This document shows, one piece after another, positions 8,998-16,682 of a DNA stretch of 43,363 bases. The translations under genes were made by a program, and so were the position numbers. The notes under the pieces are model-generated. The model was given only the letters and a program-made list of their open reading frames with translations, did not search any database and had not been told where the DNA came from. The stretch spans positions 1 to 43,363 of the forward strand of contig NZ_RCOS01000099.1 of assembly GCF_003947435.1 (NCBI RefSeq), in the 5' to 3' direction. The DNA comes from Candidatus Methanodesulfokora washburnensis. Its GTDB lineage: Archaea > Korarchaeota > Korarchaeia > Korarchaeales > Korarchaeaceae. Every line of letters begins with the position of its first letter. Position 1 is the first letter of the stretch.

Positions 8998-9459
8998 TTA
9001 ATCACCCTCCTCCTGCTGGTTCTTTTGACAGAAAAGCTTTATCACACGATTTATCACATCTGTTGTTGAGTCGTTTTCGCTGGAGAACTTTCCAAGACGG
9101 ATTATCTCCGTGCTTAATCCCCTCTTTTCAAGCTCTTTTCTTAGCCATTCTTCTTCAGCCCATTGATCGTATCCAAGCACTATTATATCGGGTTTCTCCT
9201 CAATTACAGGCTTTAAGGGATCTCTTTCATCCCCTAGTACTACTTTATCCACTGGCTTGAGATTTTTTACAACAAAAAGCCTTTCATCTTCCCTCAAGAT
9301 TGGCTTTCTTCCCTTAAATTTCACGACATTAGAGTCCCTTGCAATTATCACAACAAGCTCTCCTTCCTCACCGGCTATTTTCTTCGCCTCGATCAACAAG
9401 GCTATGTGACCTGGATGGATTATGTCGAATGTGCCTGCTGTTAGTACTTTTCTCCCCAT
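8998..9459 (-). CDS. ribL: FAD synthase RibL (archaeal nucleotidyltransferase)
   Basis: RibL transfers AMP from ATP to FMN to make FAD. The product is about 153 aa and of the cytidylyltransferase-like fold. It has the nucleotide-binding TAGTFDIIHPGH motif (HIGH-type), the archaeal RibL signature NVVKFKGRKPI, and DIIVLGYDQWAEE. ATG 9459 is preceded by GGAGAGG and gives the normal family N-terminus; GTG 9471 is an alternative. It is transcribed ahead of metG and divergently from the DHH gene, sharing one AT-rich box. A glycerol-3-phosphate cytidylyltransferase would be the main alternative, but the NVVKFKGRKPI stretch favours RibL. Confidence 0.82.
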   Translation of the reverse strand: MGRKVLTAGTFDIIHPGHIALLIEAKKIAGEEGELVVIIARDSNVVKFKGRKPILREDERLFVVKNLKPVDKVVLGDERDPLKPVIEEKPDIIVLGYDQWAEEEWLRKELEKRGLSTEIIRLGKFSSENDSTTDVINRVIKLFCQKNQQEEGD

Positions 9460-9490
9460 ACACCTCTCCACCTTCTCAATAGGAGCAATC

Positions 9491-9502
9491 GTTAATAAAT
9501 GG
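9491..9502. promoter_or_regulatory. shared TATA box for ribL (-) and DHH gene (+)
   Basis: The AT-rich box gttaataaatgg lies in the 47-base gap between the two outermost GTG starts. Its centre is about 23-26 bases from the plus-strand start codons and about 25 bases from the minus-strand GTG 9471, so it can serve both directions. Confidence 0.5.
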
Positions 9503-9521
9503 TTACACTAAGACTCATGTG

Positions 9522-10463
9522 ATGGATGATCTGACATCATGGCTTCAAAGCCTGAGGGAACCGCCCTTTAAGATACTTACTCATGGAGAAGACTTAGATG
9601 GTGTTTTCTCCGGGTCACTGGCAATAGCTGCATTTAATGGGGAAGTAGAGCTGGAGTTCATGGCCCCAGATGAGAGCAAAAACTCAATGAGAACATTTGA
9701 TGTTACCATGGATCTCCCTCCGCCAGCGGGAAGGACAGCGTTATTTATAGATCATCATGCATCAAATTCTAACCTGCTCGACAGGGCAGATATCTCTATT
9801 TTTGATCCCTCTGCCCCATCTTCTGCCTATCTCGTTAAAATAAGTCTCCTTAAAGATTATTCTCCATCAGATCGTCTTGAAAAATCTGTAGATTTTGTCT
9901 CCAGAGTTGATAGGGGTGAGATGGACGAAAATGTAGCGAAGTTCTCCGTTGTAATAAGAAGGATCTTCAGAACAAGGAGAAAACTCCTGAGAGATATGGC
10001 AAAGGAATTGCTTGAAAAGCTTCCTTCATCTGGTGATGATCTTTTATCGCTCAGGATATTTGAGAACGAGTGGAGAGCTGTGGAAAGAGAAGTAGGAGAG
10101 CTTTTAAACTGGGCGAATATACTTGAGGAATTAAGGCTGGAGAAAACAGCTCTGATAATGGATTTAAGGGGGTATCCAGGATATATAATACCATATCTTC
10201 TTTATAAGGCTAGAAACTCCTCCGATCTTGTTATAACAATGACAGAAGGGAAAAATTCAAACATAAGGGCTTCTGTAAGGAGTTCTGATGGATCCCTCAT
10301 ATCTGCCTTGGAACTGGCCTCTAGGTTCGGTGGAGGTGGTCACGAAAGAGCTTCAGGGATGCTCATAAGGGAGAGTGATATCGAGAACATAGCTAGACTG
10401 CTGGGAGAGAGGGGCATTTCAATAAAGGTGATCTCCCCCGCTTTTCAGCAGGAATCCTTCTAG
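9522..10463 (+). CDS. DHH-family phosphoesterase
   Basis: DHH proteins are manganese-dependent phosphoesterases or exonucleases (RecJ, nanoRNase, cyclic-dinucleotide hydrolases). The N-terminal domain has ILTHGEDLDGVFSG (the usual DxDG metal motif) and the name-giving DHHASN near residue 82. The C-terminal DHHA1 domain has the substrate-binding FGGGGHERASG. About 313 aa, intermediate between nanoRNase-type proteins and RecJ. No archaeal GAN/RecJ-specific insertion is obvious, so the substrate is unclear. GTG 9519 is an alternative start. The 3' end overlaps the convergent gene by 4 bases. Confidence 0.8.
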   Translation: MDDLTSWLQSLREPPFKILTHGEDLDGVFSGSLAIAAFNGEVELEFMAPDESKNSMRTFDVTMDLPPPAGRTALFIDHHASNSNLLDRADISIFDPSAPSSAYLVKISLLKDYSPSDRLEKSVDFVSRVDRGEMDENVAKFSVVIRRIFRTRRKLLRDMAKELLEKLPSSGDDLLSLRIFENEWRAVEREVGELLNWANILEELRLEKTALIMDLRGYPGYIIPYLLYKARNSSDLVITMTEGKNSNIRASVRSSDGSLISALELASRFGGGGHERASGMLIRESDIENIARLLGERGISIKVISPAFQQESF

Positions 10464-11512
10464 AGGCTACCTGATGAAAGTTTCTCCTTTCCTGCCGGAA
10501 TTGTTCTTTCCATCTTTCTGATGAAGAAAGAAGCCACAACAAATGACAATCCGACTAAGAGGAATACATAACCGAGGTACCAGTAATCTTCTGTTGATGT
10601 AGGAAGACCTGCAGGAGAATAGGTTGGAGTCAAGTTTTCAAGGAGAAGGCCATCCTCTCCGTAGATCTCTATTGGACTGGCAGAAATATTACATATCCTT
10701 ATATTTTCGGATGAGCCCCCTTTTACATATACCTTCCTAGTTTGGTCCCCAATATTTACATAAAAATATGAATTATCCCCCTTGTTTTCTAGGGTGACTG
10801 AGATACAGTTCCCGCTGAAAATGGCTGATGCAGATACCCTCTGCATAATCTCCTTCTTTATTGTCATCTTAACCTCAAAGATGTATCTATCCGGAGCATC
10901 CCTCTCATTATAGTTGTACCACGATAGGTGGTTTCTGCTGGCATTGGTCGGACCCTTTGCAAAGCTAGGTTCCCATCTATAGGATATGAGCTCAGCTCCT
11001 TCGGAGAAGCTGAATCCCATATAGTCTATCCAGCTCCTAGGATCCCTTTCAGTGAAGCTATCCATAACTGTTATTTCATATGTATCATTGGCTTTCCTCA
11101 CAAAATCGGTGGAGTTCAGGTAAACAAGGACTTTAATTGAGAGGGACCCCTTGTATTCTGAAAGCCTTCCGGTGTTAAGAGGGTCGCACACTACACTCTC
11201 ATTTCTGAGCAAAGTAGAATGCATTATAACTTTATATATAACAGAATCAGGTCTTTTTGAGAACATGAGAAGTATATACTGTATCATATCGCTTTCATCT
11301 TCCTTCATCAGGTTGACCAGCGTAGCATTATCCATGAGGCTTCTTCCCTCATAGTCAAAAGGATGTTGTTTTGCCTCAACAAGGACGGTTCCATCCCCTC
11401 TGAACTCCAGCTCAAAGTTTAATGCAGTCCAAAACCTAGGCTGTGCTCTCACTTGGACTATACTTGGAAAAATCAGCAGGATAAGCATGAGAAACATGAG
11501 AAGATTTTTCAT
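10460..11512 (-). CDS. secreted type I membrane protein, function unknown
   Basis: The 350 aa protein has a clear signal peptide (MKNLLMFLMLILLIFPSIVQVRAQ), an extracytoplasmic domain of about 280 residues rich in beta structure with many N-x-S/T sequons, one C-terminal transmembrane segment (YVFLLVGLSFVVASFFI) and a short basic tail. I recognise no family. It starts directly after the stop of the transglutaminase-like gene with zero spacing, so the two are co-expressed and probably act together at the cell surface. Confidence 0.6.
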   Translation of the reverse strand: MKNLLMFLMLILLIFPSIVQVRAQPRFWTALNFELEFRGDGTVLVEAKQHPFDYEGRSLMDNATLVNLMKEDESDMIQYILLMFSKRPDSVIYKVIMHSTLLRNESVVCDPLNTGRLSEYKGSLSIKVLVYLNSTDFVRKANDTYEITVMDSFTERDPRSWIDYMGFSFSEGAELISYRWEPSFAKGPTNASRNHLSWYNYNERDAPDRYIFEVKMTIKKEIMQRVSASAIFSGNCISVTLENKGDNSYFYVNIGDQTRKVYVKGGSSENIRICNISASPIEIYGEDGLLLENLTPTYSPAGLPTSTEDYWYLGYVFLLVGLSFVVASFFIRKMERTIPAGKEKLSSGSL

Positions 11513-12526
11513 TTATCCCGCCCCTATGAATTCAAACTTCACATAAAGCACATCGGAAAAGCTCGGTAATACAAAATCCTCAAGCTCAGATCCTCCAAAC
11601 TTAGTGCTCTCCGTTCCATAAACTATATGCCTCCAAGAGTAGTCTCCAAGCTTTGGCTTAAATCCCTCTAAGAGTTCAACATCCACCCATCCCCATGGTC
11701 TTAAGTAGACCTGAGACCATGCATGTCCTCCCCAATGAGGTAAAGCCTCAGTAAAGTTTTCTCTTGTCTCATTCAGCCAGTAAACAGTTCTACTCATGTT
11801 CTCCAGCAGGAAGCCGAAGGCCATTCTTGCAGGGATTCCAGCTATTCTAGCCAGAGTTATGTACACATCAGCTACTTCGCTGCAATCGCCTTTTAACACA
11901 ATTCTCCCTCCCTCATATACTAAGCTTCTATCAGATCCCAATCTGACTGGCAGCGGGATATAATCTATCATGGATGCAAGTTTTTCTGCTATTTTTTGAG
12001 ATATTGAGACAGGATTGTCATCATTTCCTACTATACTTCTGAGAAACTCGATAAGAGTGCTGTTATATGTATCCCAGTAGAGAGTTTTTCCTGTGTATTT
12101 CTCTGATATGTCCAAGCTCGGCCATTTGGCAATATTATAGTTGAAGTTTATTTTATAGGATTTTACTACAACTCTAAAAGTGGAGTTTATCCACTTTCTC
12201 TCCTTCGGCTCCATAGAAAAGCTCAGATATGCAATTGTGTTGTTATTATTGTCTCTTATCATTATAGGAGCTGGAATAAAGCTGATCATGTAGGAACTCT
12301 GATATGTTGAGTTCTGAGGGATCGCTATATAAACTGTCTCATTCACAGTCCTGTTATTTCTGTTCTCCAGTAAAATGCTCTCTTTAATAGTGTAATTGAA
12401 GAGTTCTATCGAAACTCCGAGATCTGAAGGGGTTTTTTCCAAGACATTTCTGCTGAATGTAAATGAGGAGACGATCATAATAACTCCTAACATGAGGACG
12501 AATAGATGTAATTTTCCAACAGTCAT
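11513..12526 (-). CDS. membrane-anchored transglutaminase-like protein
   Basis: The protein (337 aa from ATG 12526) has an N-terminal membrane anchor (LHLFVLMLGVIMIVSSF) followed by an exported region with a transglutaminase-like core. The papain-type triad is visible: Cys215 in KGDCSEVA, His268 in GGHAWSQVY and Asp282 in GWVDVE. Archaeal members may act as proteases or cross-linkers; the activity here is not known. A longer frame from 12628 would read through tRNA-Tyr, so the start at 12526, 24 bases after the tRNA gene, is preferred. It forms a zero-gap pair with the downstream membrane protein. Confidence 0.75.
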   Translation of the reverse strand: MTVGKLHLFVLMLGVIMIVSSFTFSRNVLEKTPSDLGVSIELFNYTIKESILLENRNNRTVNETVYIAIPQNSTYQSSYMISFIPAPIMIRDNNNNTIAYLSFSMEPKERKWINSTFRVVVKSYKINFNYNIAKWPSLDISEKYTGKTLYWDTYNSTLIEFLRSIVGNDDNPVSISQKIAEKLASMIDYIPLPVRLGSDRSLVYEGGRIVLKGDCSEVADVYITLARIAGIPARMAFGFLLENMSRTVYWLNETRENFTEALPHWGGHAWSQVYLRPWGWVDVELLEGFKPKLGDYSWRHIVYGTESTKFGGSELEDFVLPSFSDVLYVKFEFIGAG

Positions 12527-12550
12527 CAAATCATCCCAGCATGCCAAAAG

Positions 12551-12664
12551 TCGGGGCGGGGGGATTCGAACCCCCGACCTGCCGGTTTCTGTTGGAGCGA
12601 CCGCTGACGGAGACGCGTTAGCGTCCATCTACAGCCGGCCGCTCTACCTCTAAGCTACGCCCCG
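12551..12664 (-). tRNA. tRNA-Tyr (GUA) with 42-nt intron
   Basis: Read on the minus strand, the acceptor stem CGGGGCG (12664-12658) pairs with CGCCCCG (12558-12552), with discriminator A12551. C1-G72 is the archaeal tRNA-Tyr identity pair. The D stem is GCTT/GAGC, the anticodon stem GCCGG/CCGGC, and the T arm GGGGG-TTCGAAT-CCCCC. The anticodon GUA is at 12632-12630. An intron occupies 12628-12587, between positions 37 and 38. The junctions form a textbook bulge-helix-bulge: bulges AGA and AAA, a 4-bp central helix CUGU/ACAG and an inner helix UGGA/UCCA. Confidence 0.97.
12587..12628 (-). other. tRNA-Tyr intron (bulge-helix-bulge)
   Basis: The 42-nt intron is cut after AG|A and AA|A in two 3-nt bulges separated by the CUGU/ACAG helix, the substrate shape of archaeal tRNA splicing endonuclease. 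An internal GACGC/GCGTC hairpin is also possible and would compete with the inner helix. Confidence 0.9.
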
Positions 12665-12690
12665 ATCAGTTAATCCTGCATCTAGCCAAT

Positions 12691-12699
12691 ATTTATATC
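12691..12699 (-). promoter_or_regulatory. TATA box of tRNA-Tyr
   Basis: On the minus strand the box reads gatataaat and lies about 30 bases before the mature tRNA 5' end, the normal distance for an archaeal promoter with a short leader. Confidence 0.6.
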
Positions 12700-12718
12700 T
12701 TTCTTTCATTAATCAGAA

Positions 12719-13339
12719 CTATATCTCTGCTCTTTCTTTTATAACTTCAAAGTATGGATTAACTAAATGAGGCTTTCCCTCTCCATAAACTGAGACAAAT
12801 TCTCTTATCTCCTTGAGATCCTCATCCGTCAGCCAAGGATATTTTACCGTTCTGAAAATTGTATAAGGAAGTCTTGCTGCTATTTTCACCGATCTTATAA
12901 AGTCATCAGGGCAAAATCTAGCTCTTATAGTCCTTTCATACTTATCCTTGCTAAAAGGAGGAGCTTTTATATCTATAGCAAAGCCATCCACATGATCTGC
13001 TATTAATTCCAAGACATCGGGAAGAGAGCCGTTAGAATCAACTCTTATGGGCAAATCGCTTCTTCTCTTCCTGATAAGCTCTATTAAATTGAGAAGCTTT
13101 ACACCATGCAATGTGGGCTCACCGCCTGTTATTATCACAATATCGATGATGAAGTTGTTGTCTAGCTCCCAGAGCAGTTTTTCTGGCGGAACCTCACTAA
13201 ATCTTCCCTCTGCTATGTCTCTGTTATGACAGCCAATACAGTTGAAGTTGCAGTATGGCAGGTAGATGTTCAGGGATATTCTGTTTGGATGATCTATTGT
13301 GGATGTCAACAGAGAGGCTATCTTCGGTAACTCTTTCAT
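12719..13339 (-). CDS. nrdG: anaerobic ribonucleotide reductase activating protein (radical SAM)
   Basis: The enzyme generates the glycyl radical on NrdD using S-adenosylmethionine and a 4Fe-4S cluster. The 206 aa protein has the cluster motif CNFNCIGC (Cys30, Cys34, Cys37) and the SAM-binding TGGEPTLHG. ATG 13339 overlaps the nrdD TGA by one base (TGATG), with GAGGG upstream, so translation is coupled to nrdD. A longer frame from 13399 would overlap nrdD by 60 bases and is less likely. Its partner gene directly upstream supports NrdG over pyruvate formate-lyase activase. Confidence 0.88.
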   Translation of the reverse strand: MKELPKIASLLTSTIDHPNRISLNIYLPYCNFNCIGCHNRDIAEGRFSEVPPEKLLWELDNNFIIDIVIITGGEPTLHGVKLLNLIELIRKRRSDLPIRVDSNGSLPDVLELIADHVDGFAIDIKAPPFSKDKYERTIRARFCPDDFIRSVKIAARLPYTIFRTVKYPWLTDEDLKEIREFVSVYGEGKPHLVNPYFEVIKERAEI

Positions 13340-15369
13340 CAGAAATCCCTCAGGTAGCTCTCCACATCCTCCTTTCCTATTATCCCTCGTGTCACCCAAT
13401 CAGCTCTCCTGGAATCCTGCCATATGTTCTCCTCCCCATCATATATGCCCTCTGATAAGTCCCTTCTTTTTATTCTCCTAGCAATAGGCCTGAAATAACC
13501 CACAACTCTTGAATAAACTGTTGTATCATCACTGTGACAGCTGGGACAGATTAAATGTTCCCCGACGAATCTCTTGCCACAGCTATTGCACATAGTCAAA
13601 GTAGGGGTTATAGTCATGTACTTTACTGGGTAATTAATGAAAATGGATTTTATTAACTTCTTCTTGACTAAAGGATCCATCTTTTCCCCGAGAAAGAGGT
13701 GAAGGACGGAGCCTCCGGTTGCATAGTTCTGTGTATGGGCTGATACATAAACCAGCCTCGATATATCCCTTTCGCTGAAGGGAGGCTGGAATCCTGAGGT
13801 GAGTATCGGTCGATTTTCCGATGCTGATACATATATATCAGGTATACTATTCCATTCATTTATCTTCCTGCTCACAATATCCCTGAACATCTTAAACTCA
13901 TGATGTTTCTCTCCTCTCAACCATCTCACAAACTCAAGATCCTTTCTTGCTAGGTAACCAGCAGCTGTCTCCATTGGGGCATATTCAAGGTTCCACGCAA
14001 TGCCATCCGTCTCTTGGAATTCCCTTAACCTCTCCAGAATGTGACTTGCGACTCTTCTCGCAATCTCAAGCCCTTCCTCGCACATAACCCCCTCCTTTAT
14101 TCCGAAGTTTATAAGCCCCTCGTGTCCTCCTCCCAGCGATACAGTGTTAAAATACGTGTTCAGTGACTTATCGACATAGTAAAAGAATGTAGGATATAGC
14201 TCCTTATGCTCCAGTATGAACTTTCTTTTCCTGTTAAGGGCATCTCTGGCCATGTCCAGCAGTAAATCCAAGTGATCAAGCAGGGAGCCCAGATCACCTC
14301 TGTGAAGGTATGCAAGCCTGTTGAAGTTCAGTGTTATAACGCCGATGGAACCAACTCCAGATACATTTCCGAATATGGAACCTGTATGGGGAACTTTCAT
14401 GAGCTCCTTTAAATCCACCTGAAATCTGCAGCAGAAGGATCTTTGGAGTCTTGGATCCCTTATTTCCAGATTATTCACTTTCTTCTTCCATTTCTCATCG
14501 GAAAAAGGTCTTTTTAAGTAGTTCTCAAAGTAGATTCCTCCAAAACTATCCATAAGATCTAGAAGTCTGTCCAGCACCTCTGATTCCCAGTTAAGATCAT
14601 CTGTCACATAAAGTGTTATGAGGGGAAACGTCCATGGCTTTCCCTCTGCATCTCCCTCTGACATCACCTCGAAGAAGGCCATATTCACTTCATCATACAG
14701 CTCCTTTGGAAGATCGCCAAAAGTCTTAGGATTTGGCTCAAAACTCCCTCCTATAATTATTGGTTCCTCTAGGAGAGCTGGAGCAGGTCCTCCTATTGTT
14801 ACAGTCACGTTTGTAAATGGAGAGTTTCCACTCCTGAAATCTAAGTTCACATTATAAACAAATGATTGAAATGCATTCTTAACATCCTCGTATTTCAGAT
14901 CCTTTCCCAGCTTCTCCCTTTCATACCAGACATAAGCAGCAGCAACTGTTGTTAAATCATTAAGAGCAACAGCACCGGATACCTCTTGGCTTATCTTGAG
15001 TATAAAGTTTGCTGCTTGATCGAGAAATGTCCTTAGGTGGCGGGGTGGTCTTGATTTCACAGAGAAATTGTTTAAGGATTGAAGACCATGTTTCATTATA
15101 TCCAAGGCTGAGAACCCGGCACAATATGGGCTGAGCTGGCTCATCTGATGATGGTACCACCAGCCCTCCTCGTGAAGCATTCGCTCCTCCTCGGATATAA
15201 CTCTTTTCAGGTAGAACTCTCTCTGAACAAAGCCTGAGAGTATGCCAGCAAGAGAGGGGAGAGAGTATATGAGATTTGCATTATGTCTACTCACATCATC
15301 TTTTTTCAGGTATTCTTCTATAATAGAGAAGAGCTTAGCCTCAAGCTCGTCCGATCTCATAAAAATCAT
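13339..15369 (-). CDS. nrdD: anaerobic ribonucleoside-triphosphate reductase
   Basis: This oxygen-sensitive class III enzyme reduces ribonucleotides to deoxyribonucleotides for DNA synthesis. The protein is about 676 aa. The C-terminal zinc ribbon (CNSCG...CPSCH) is followed by the glycyl-radical site SRVVGYF (Gly about 624) and an unusually long tail of about 50 residues. Active-site cysteines are visible in LSPYCAGFSAL and RSFCCRFQ. No N-terminal ATP-cone precedes the catalytic domain, so classic dATP inhibition is not expected. ATG 15369 or 15360 lies 23-32 bases from a TATA box at 15389-15395; ATG 15384 is too close to it. A 19-bp palindrome covers the start region. Confidence 0.93.
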   Translation of the reverse strand: MIFMRSDELEAKLFSIIEEYLKKDDVSRHNANLIYSLPSLAGILSGFVQREFYLKRVISEEERMLHEEGWWYHHQMSQLSPYCAGFSALDIMKHGLQSLNNFSVKSRPPRHLRTFLDQAANFILKISQEVSGAVALNDLTTVAAAYVWYEREKLGKDLKYEDVKNAFQSFVYNVNLDFRSGNSPFTNVTVTIGGPAPALLEEPIIIGGSFEPNPKTFGDLPKELYDEVNMAFFEVMSEGDAEGKPWTFPLITLYVTDDLNWESEVLDRLLDLMDSFGGIYFENYLKRPFSDEKWKKKVNNLEIRDPRLQRSFCCRFQVDLKELMKVPHTGSIFGNVSGVGSIGVITLNFNRLAYLHRGDLGSLLDHLDLLLDMARDALNRKRKFILEHKELYPTFFYYVDKSLNTYFNTVSLGGGHEGLINFGIKEGVMCEEGLEIARRVASHILERLREFQETDGIAWNLEYAPMETAAGYLARKDLEFVRWLRGEKHHEFKMFRDIVSRKINEWNSIPDIYVSASENRPILTSGFQPPFSERDISRLVYVSAHTQNYATGGSVLHLFLGEKMDPLVKKKLIKSIFINYPVKYMTITPTLTMCNSCGKRFVGEHLICPSCHSDDTTVYSRVVGYFRPIARRIKRRDLSEGIYDGEENIWQDSRRADWVTRGIIGKEDVESYLRDF

Positions 15370-15387
15370 GGATGGATTATCCATCCA
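15369..15387. promoter_or_regulatory. perfect 19-bp palindrome at the nrdD start, candidate operator
   Basis: TGGATGGAT-T-ATCCATCCA is a perfect inverted repeat with 9-bp arms and a single central base. It sits between the nrdD TATA box and the likely start codon, overlapping the expected transcription start. A regulator bound there could block RNA polymerase. Confidence 0.5.
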
Positions 15388-15388
15388 A

Positions 15389-15395
15389 TATTTAA
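15389..15395 (-). promoter_or_regulatory. TATA box of nrdDG
   Basis: On the minus strand this reads ttaaata inside cttaaatattgg, 20-35 bases before the candidate nrdD start codons. Confidence 0.5.
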
Positions 15396-15411
15396 GTGTT
15401 TTCTTTATCTT

Positions 15412-15711
15412 TCAGGTCTGAAGTTCTTCAGGTGACTGAAAGTCTGTGATAAACAGAACTCCAGAGCGTATGCTCGTTCTGAATCCGCATTTTTCACACA
15501 ATATCTCCCCAGAAACTACTTCCTCTTGAATGCATCTAACGCATTTATCCAACGAGATGTCCTTACTATTTGTCAGGGAACAATAAGAGCTACAAGGAGG
15601 AGCTTTTATTTTCATCTTAGTTTCCACGTTTCTCACTTCATGTTCTACCAGCAGGAGAGGAAATTCACCACATCTTGGGCAAACAAGCAAGTCTAAAGCC
15701 CATCTTCTCAT
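15412..15711 (-). CDS. Trm112-like zinc protein
   Basis: The 99 aa protein resembles Trm112-family zinc proteins, small activators that partner methyltransferases in archaea and eukaryotes. It opens MRRWALDLLVCPRCGEFPL and has eight cysteines in four pairs (Cys11/14, 40/44, 57/60, 72/75), ending with the family-like GEILCEKCGF...GVLFI. The start ATG 15711 overlaps the upstream HAD gene stop by 4 bases (ATGA), so it is in an operon with that gene. The extra cysteine pair before the usual central pair may form a second zinc site. The partner methyltransferase is not encoded next to it. Confidence 0.7.
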   Translation of the reverse strand: MRRWALDLLVCPRCGEFPLLLVEHEVRNVETKMKIKAPPCSSYCSLTNSKDISLDKCVRCIQEEVVSGEILCEKCGFRTSIRSGVLFITDFQSPEELQT

Positions 15712-16391
15712 GAAATCATCTCCAGTACAGCTGGTATTTCCCTCCAACTCTTAACAGCAGCATCGGCCATTCCTGATCTGCTTTCTCCGAATAAAATAGC
15801 CTTCATTCCAATAGCTTTCGCTCCTTCAATATCCTCTTTTTCGCTGTCTCCTACCATGACAGCTTCCTCGGGTCTTAGACCAATTTGTCCAAGAGCTGCT
15901 AAAAATATCCTTCTGTCAGGCTTTATCCATCCAATATCTTGGGATGTTAAGACTGCTCGAAATAGAGGAAGAATTCCGTCTCTTCTGAGTTTTTCCACTA
16001 TCATCGGACTGTAGGTACAGTTAGATACTATCCCTAGAAGATATTTTCTGCTTAAAGACTCCAAAACAGACTTAGCATGGCATCTCATTACAGTTAAGTT
16101 GATGAAAGGCCAGGAATATCCTTCTAAATGTTTCTCAGAAACCTCCTCTTTTACTCCAAGTGCATTTAAAAACTCCCTTATCTCAACTTCTGCTGGCACT
16201 TCCCTCAGCTCTGTACTCCTTCTGTAATCCATCTTACTTCTTATCTCGAGAAAAATCCTCAAGGCATTTTCATCAGCCTCTATTCCTGAAGCTCTTGCAA
16301 CTCTTCTGGCTCTTTCTATTTGATACGATCTCTCATCCACTATTTGGACGTAAAGAGTGTTCCAGAAATCTATCAGGATCCCCTTTATCAT
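15708..16391 (-). CDS. HAD-superfamily hydrolase with variant motif I
   Basis: The 227 aa protein has the HAD fold order: motif I IDFWNTLY, cap domain, motif II IVSNCT, motif III lysine in GWIKPDRRIF, and motif IV VMVGDSEKEDIEGAK. Motif I lacks the second Asp of DxDxT (Trp is found instead), as in haloacid-dehalogenase-type or other non-phosphatase members, so the reaction cannot be assigned as ordinary phosphomonoester hydrolysis. It overlaps the Trm112-like gene by 4 bases and diverges from the Cys-rich small protein over a 48-base gap with one TATA box. Confidence 0.75.
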   Translation of the reverse strand: MIKGILIDFWNTLYVQIVDERSYQIERARRVARASGIEADENALRIFLEIRSKMDYRRSTELREVPAEVEIREFLNALGVKEEVSEKHLEGYSWPFINLTVMRCHAKSVLESLSRKYLLGIVSNCTYSPMIVEKLRRDGILPLFRAVLTSQDIGWIKPDRRIFLAALGQIGLRPEEAVMVGDSEKEDIEGAKAIGMKAILFGESRSGMADAAVKSWREIPAVLEMIS

Positions 16392-16410
16392 CCCTAAGAC
16401 ATGGAAAAGG

Positions 16411-16419
16411 ATAAATATA
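16411..16419. promoter_or_regulatory. shared bidirectional TATA box
   Basis: The box ataaatata is centred in the 48-base gap, about 24-25 bases from both the minus-strand ATG (16391) and the plus-strand ATG (16440). It fits a single TATA element serving two divergent leaderless genes. Confidence 0.55.
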
Positions 16420-16439
16420 ACGGTTAACTAGGCCCGTCT

Positions 16440-16682
16440 ATGACAAGCGACCACATGTATGAGGTTCCCATTAAAAAATCTGAAAGAGCGATTAAGGTGG
16501 ATAAGGAGTACAAGGAAAAACTCAAGTCAATTTATGGAGATAAATTCATCTCTAAGTTTTCCAAGGACAGCTTGGAATGTCCGATAATGAAAAAGGAAGT
16601 GAGCTTTCTCATATGCTTGGGATGTAAAAACTTTGTCAGAAGATTTAAGGGAACTGTACATTGCAAAGGAATGCCTCTTTGA
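16440..16682 (+). CDS. small cysteine-containing protein, function unknown
   Basis: An 80 aa protein with a charged helical N-terminal half and a C-terminal metal-binding-like half: Cys47, Cys59, Cys62 and Cys75 in LECPIMKKEV, LICLGCKNF and VHCKG. The spacing suggests one zinc or iron-sulfur site. I believe similar short proteins occur in other archaea but cannot name a family. The ATG is about 25 bases from a central TATA box with no ribosome-binding site. It ends one base before the convergent membrane-anchored regulator. Confidence 0.65.
   Translation: MTSDHMYEVPIKKSERAIKVDKEYKEKLKSIYGDKFISKFSKDSLECPIMKKEVSFLICLGCKNFVRRFKGTVHCKGMPL

Noticed and set aside
12527-12628. N-terminal extension of the transglutaminase-like gene
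   Set aside because: It would read through tRNA-Tyr; ATG 12526 follows the tRNA and begins with the membrane anchor.
13340-13399. Longer NrdG start
   Set aside because: It overlaps the nrdD coding end by 60 bases; ATG 13339 has a ribosome-binding site and stop-start coupling.
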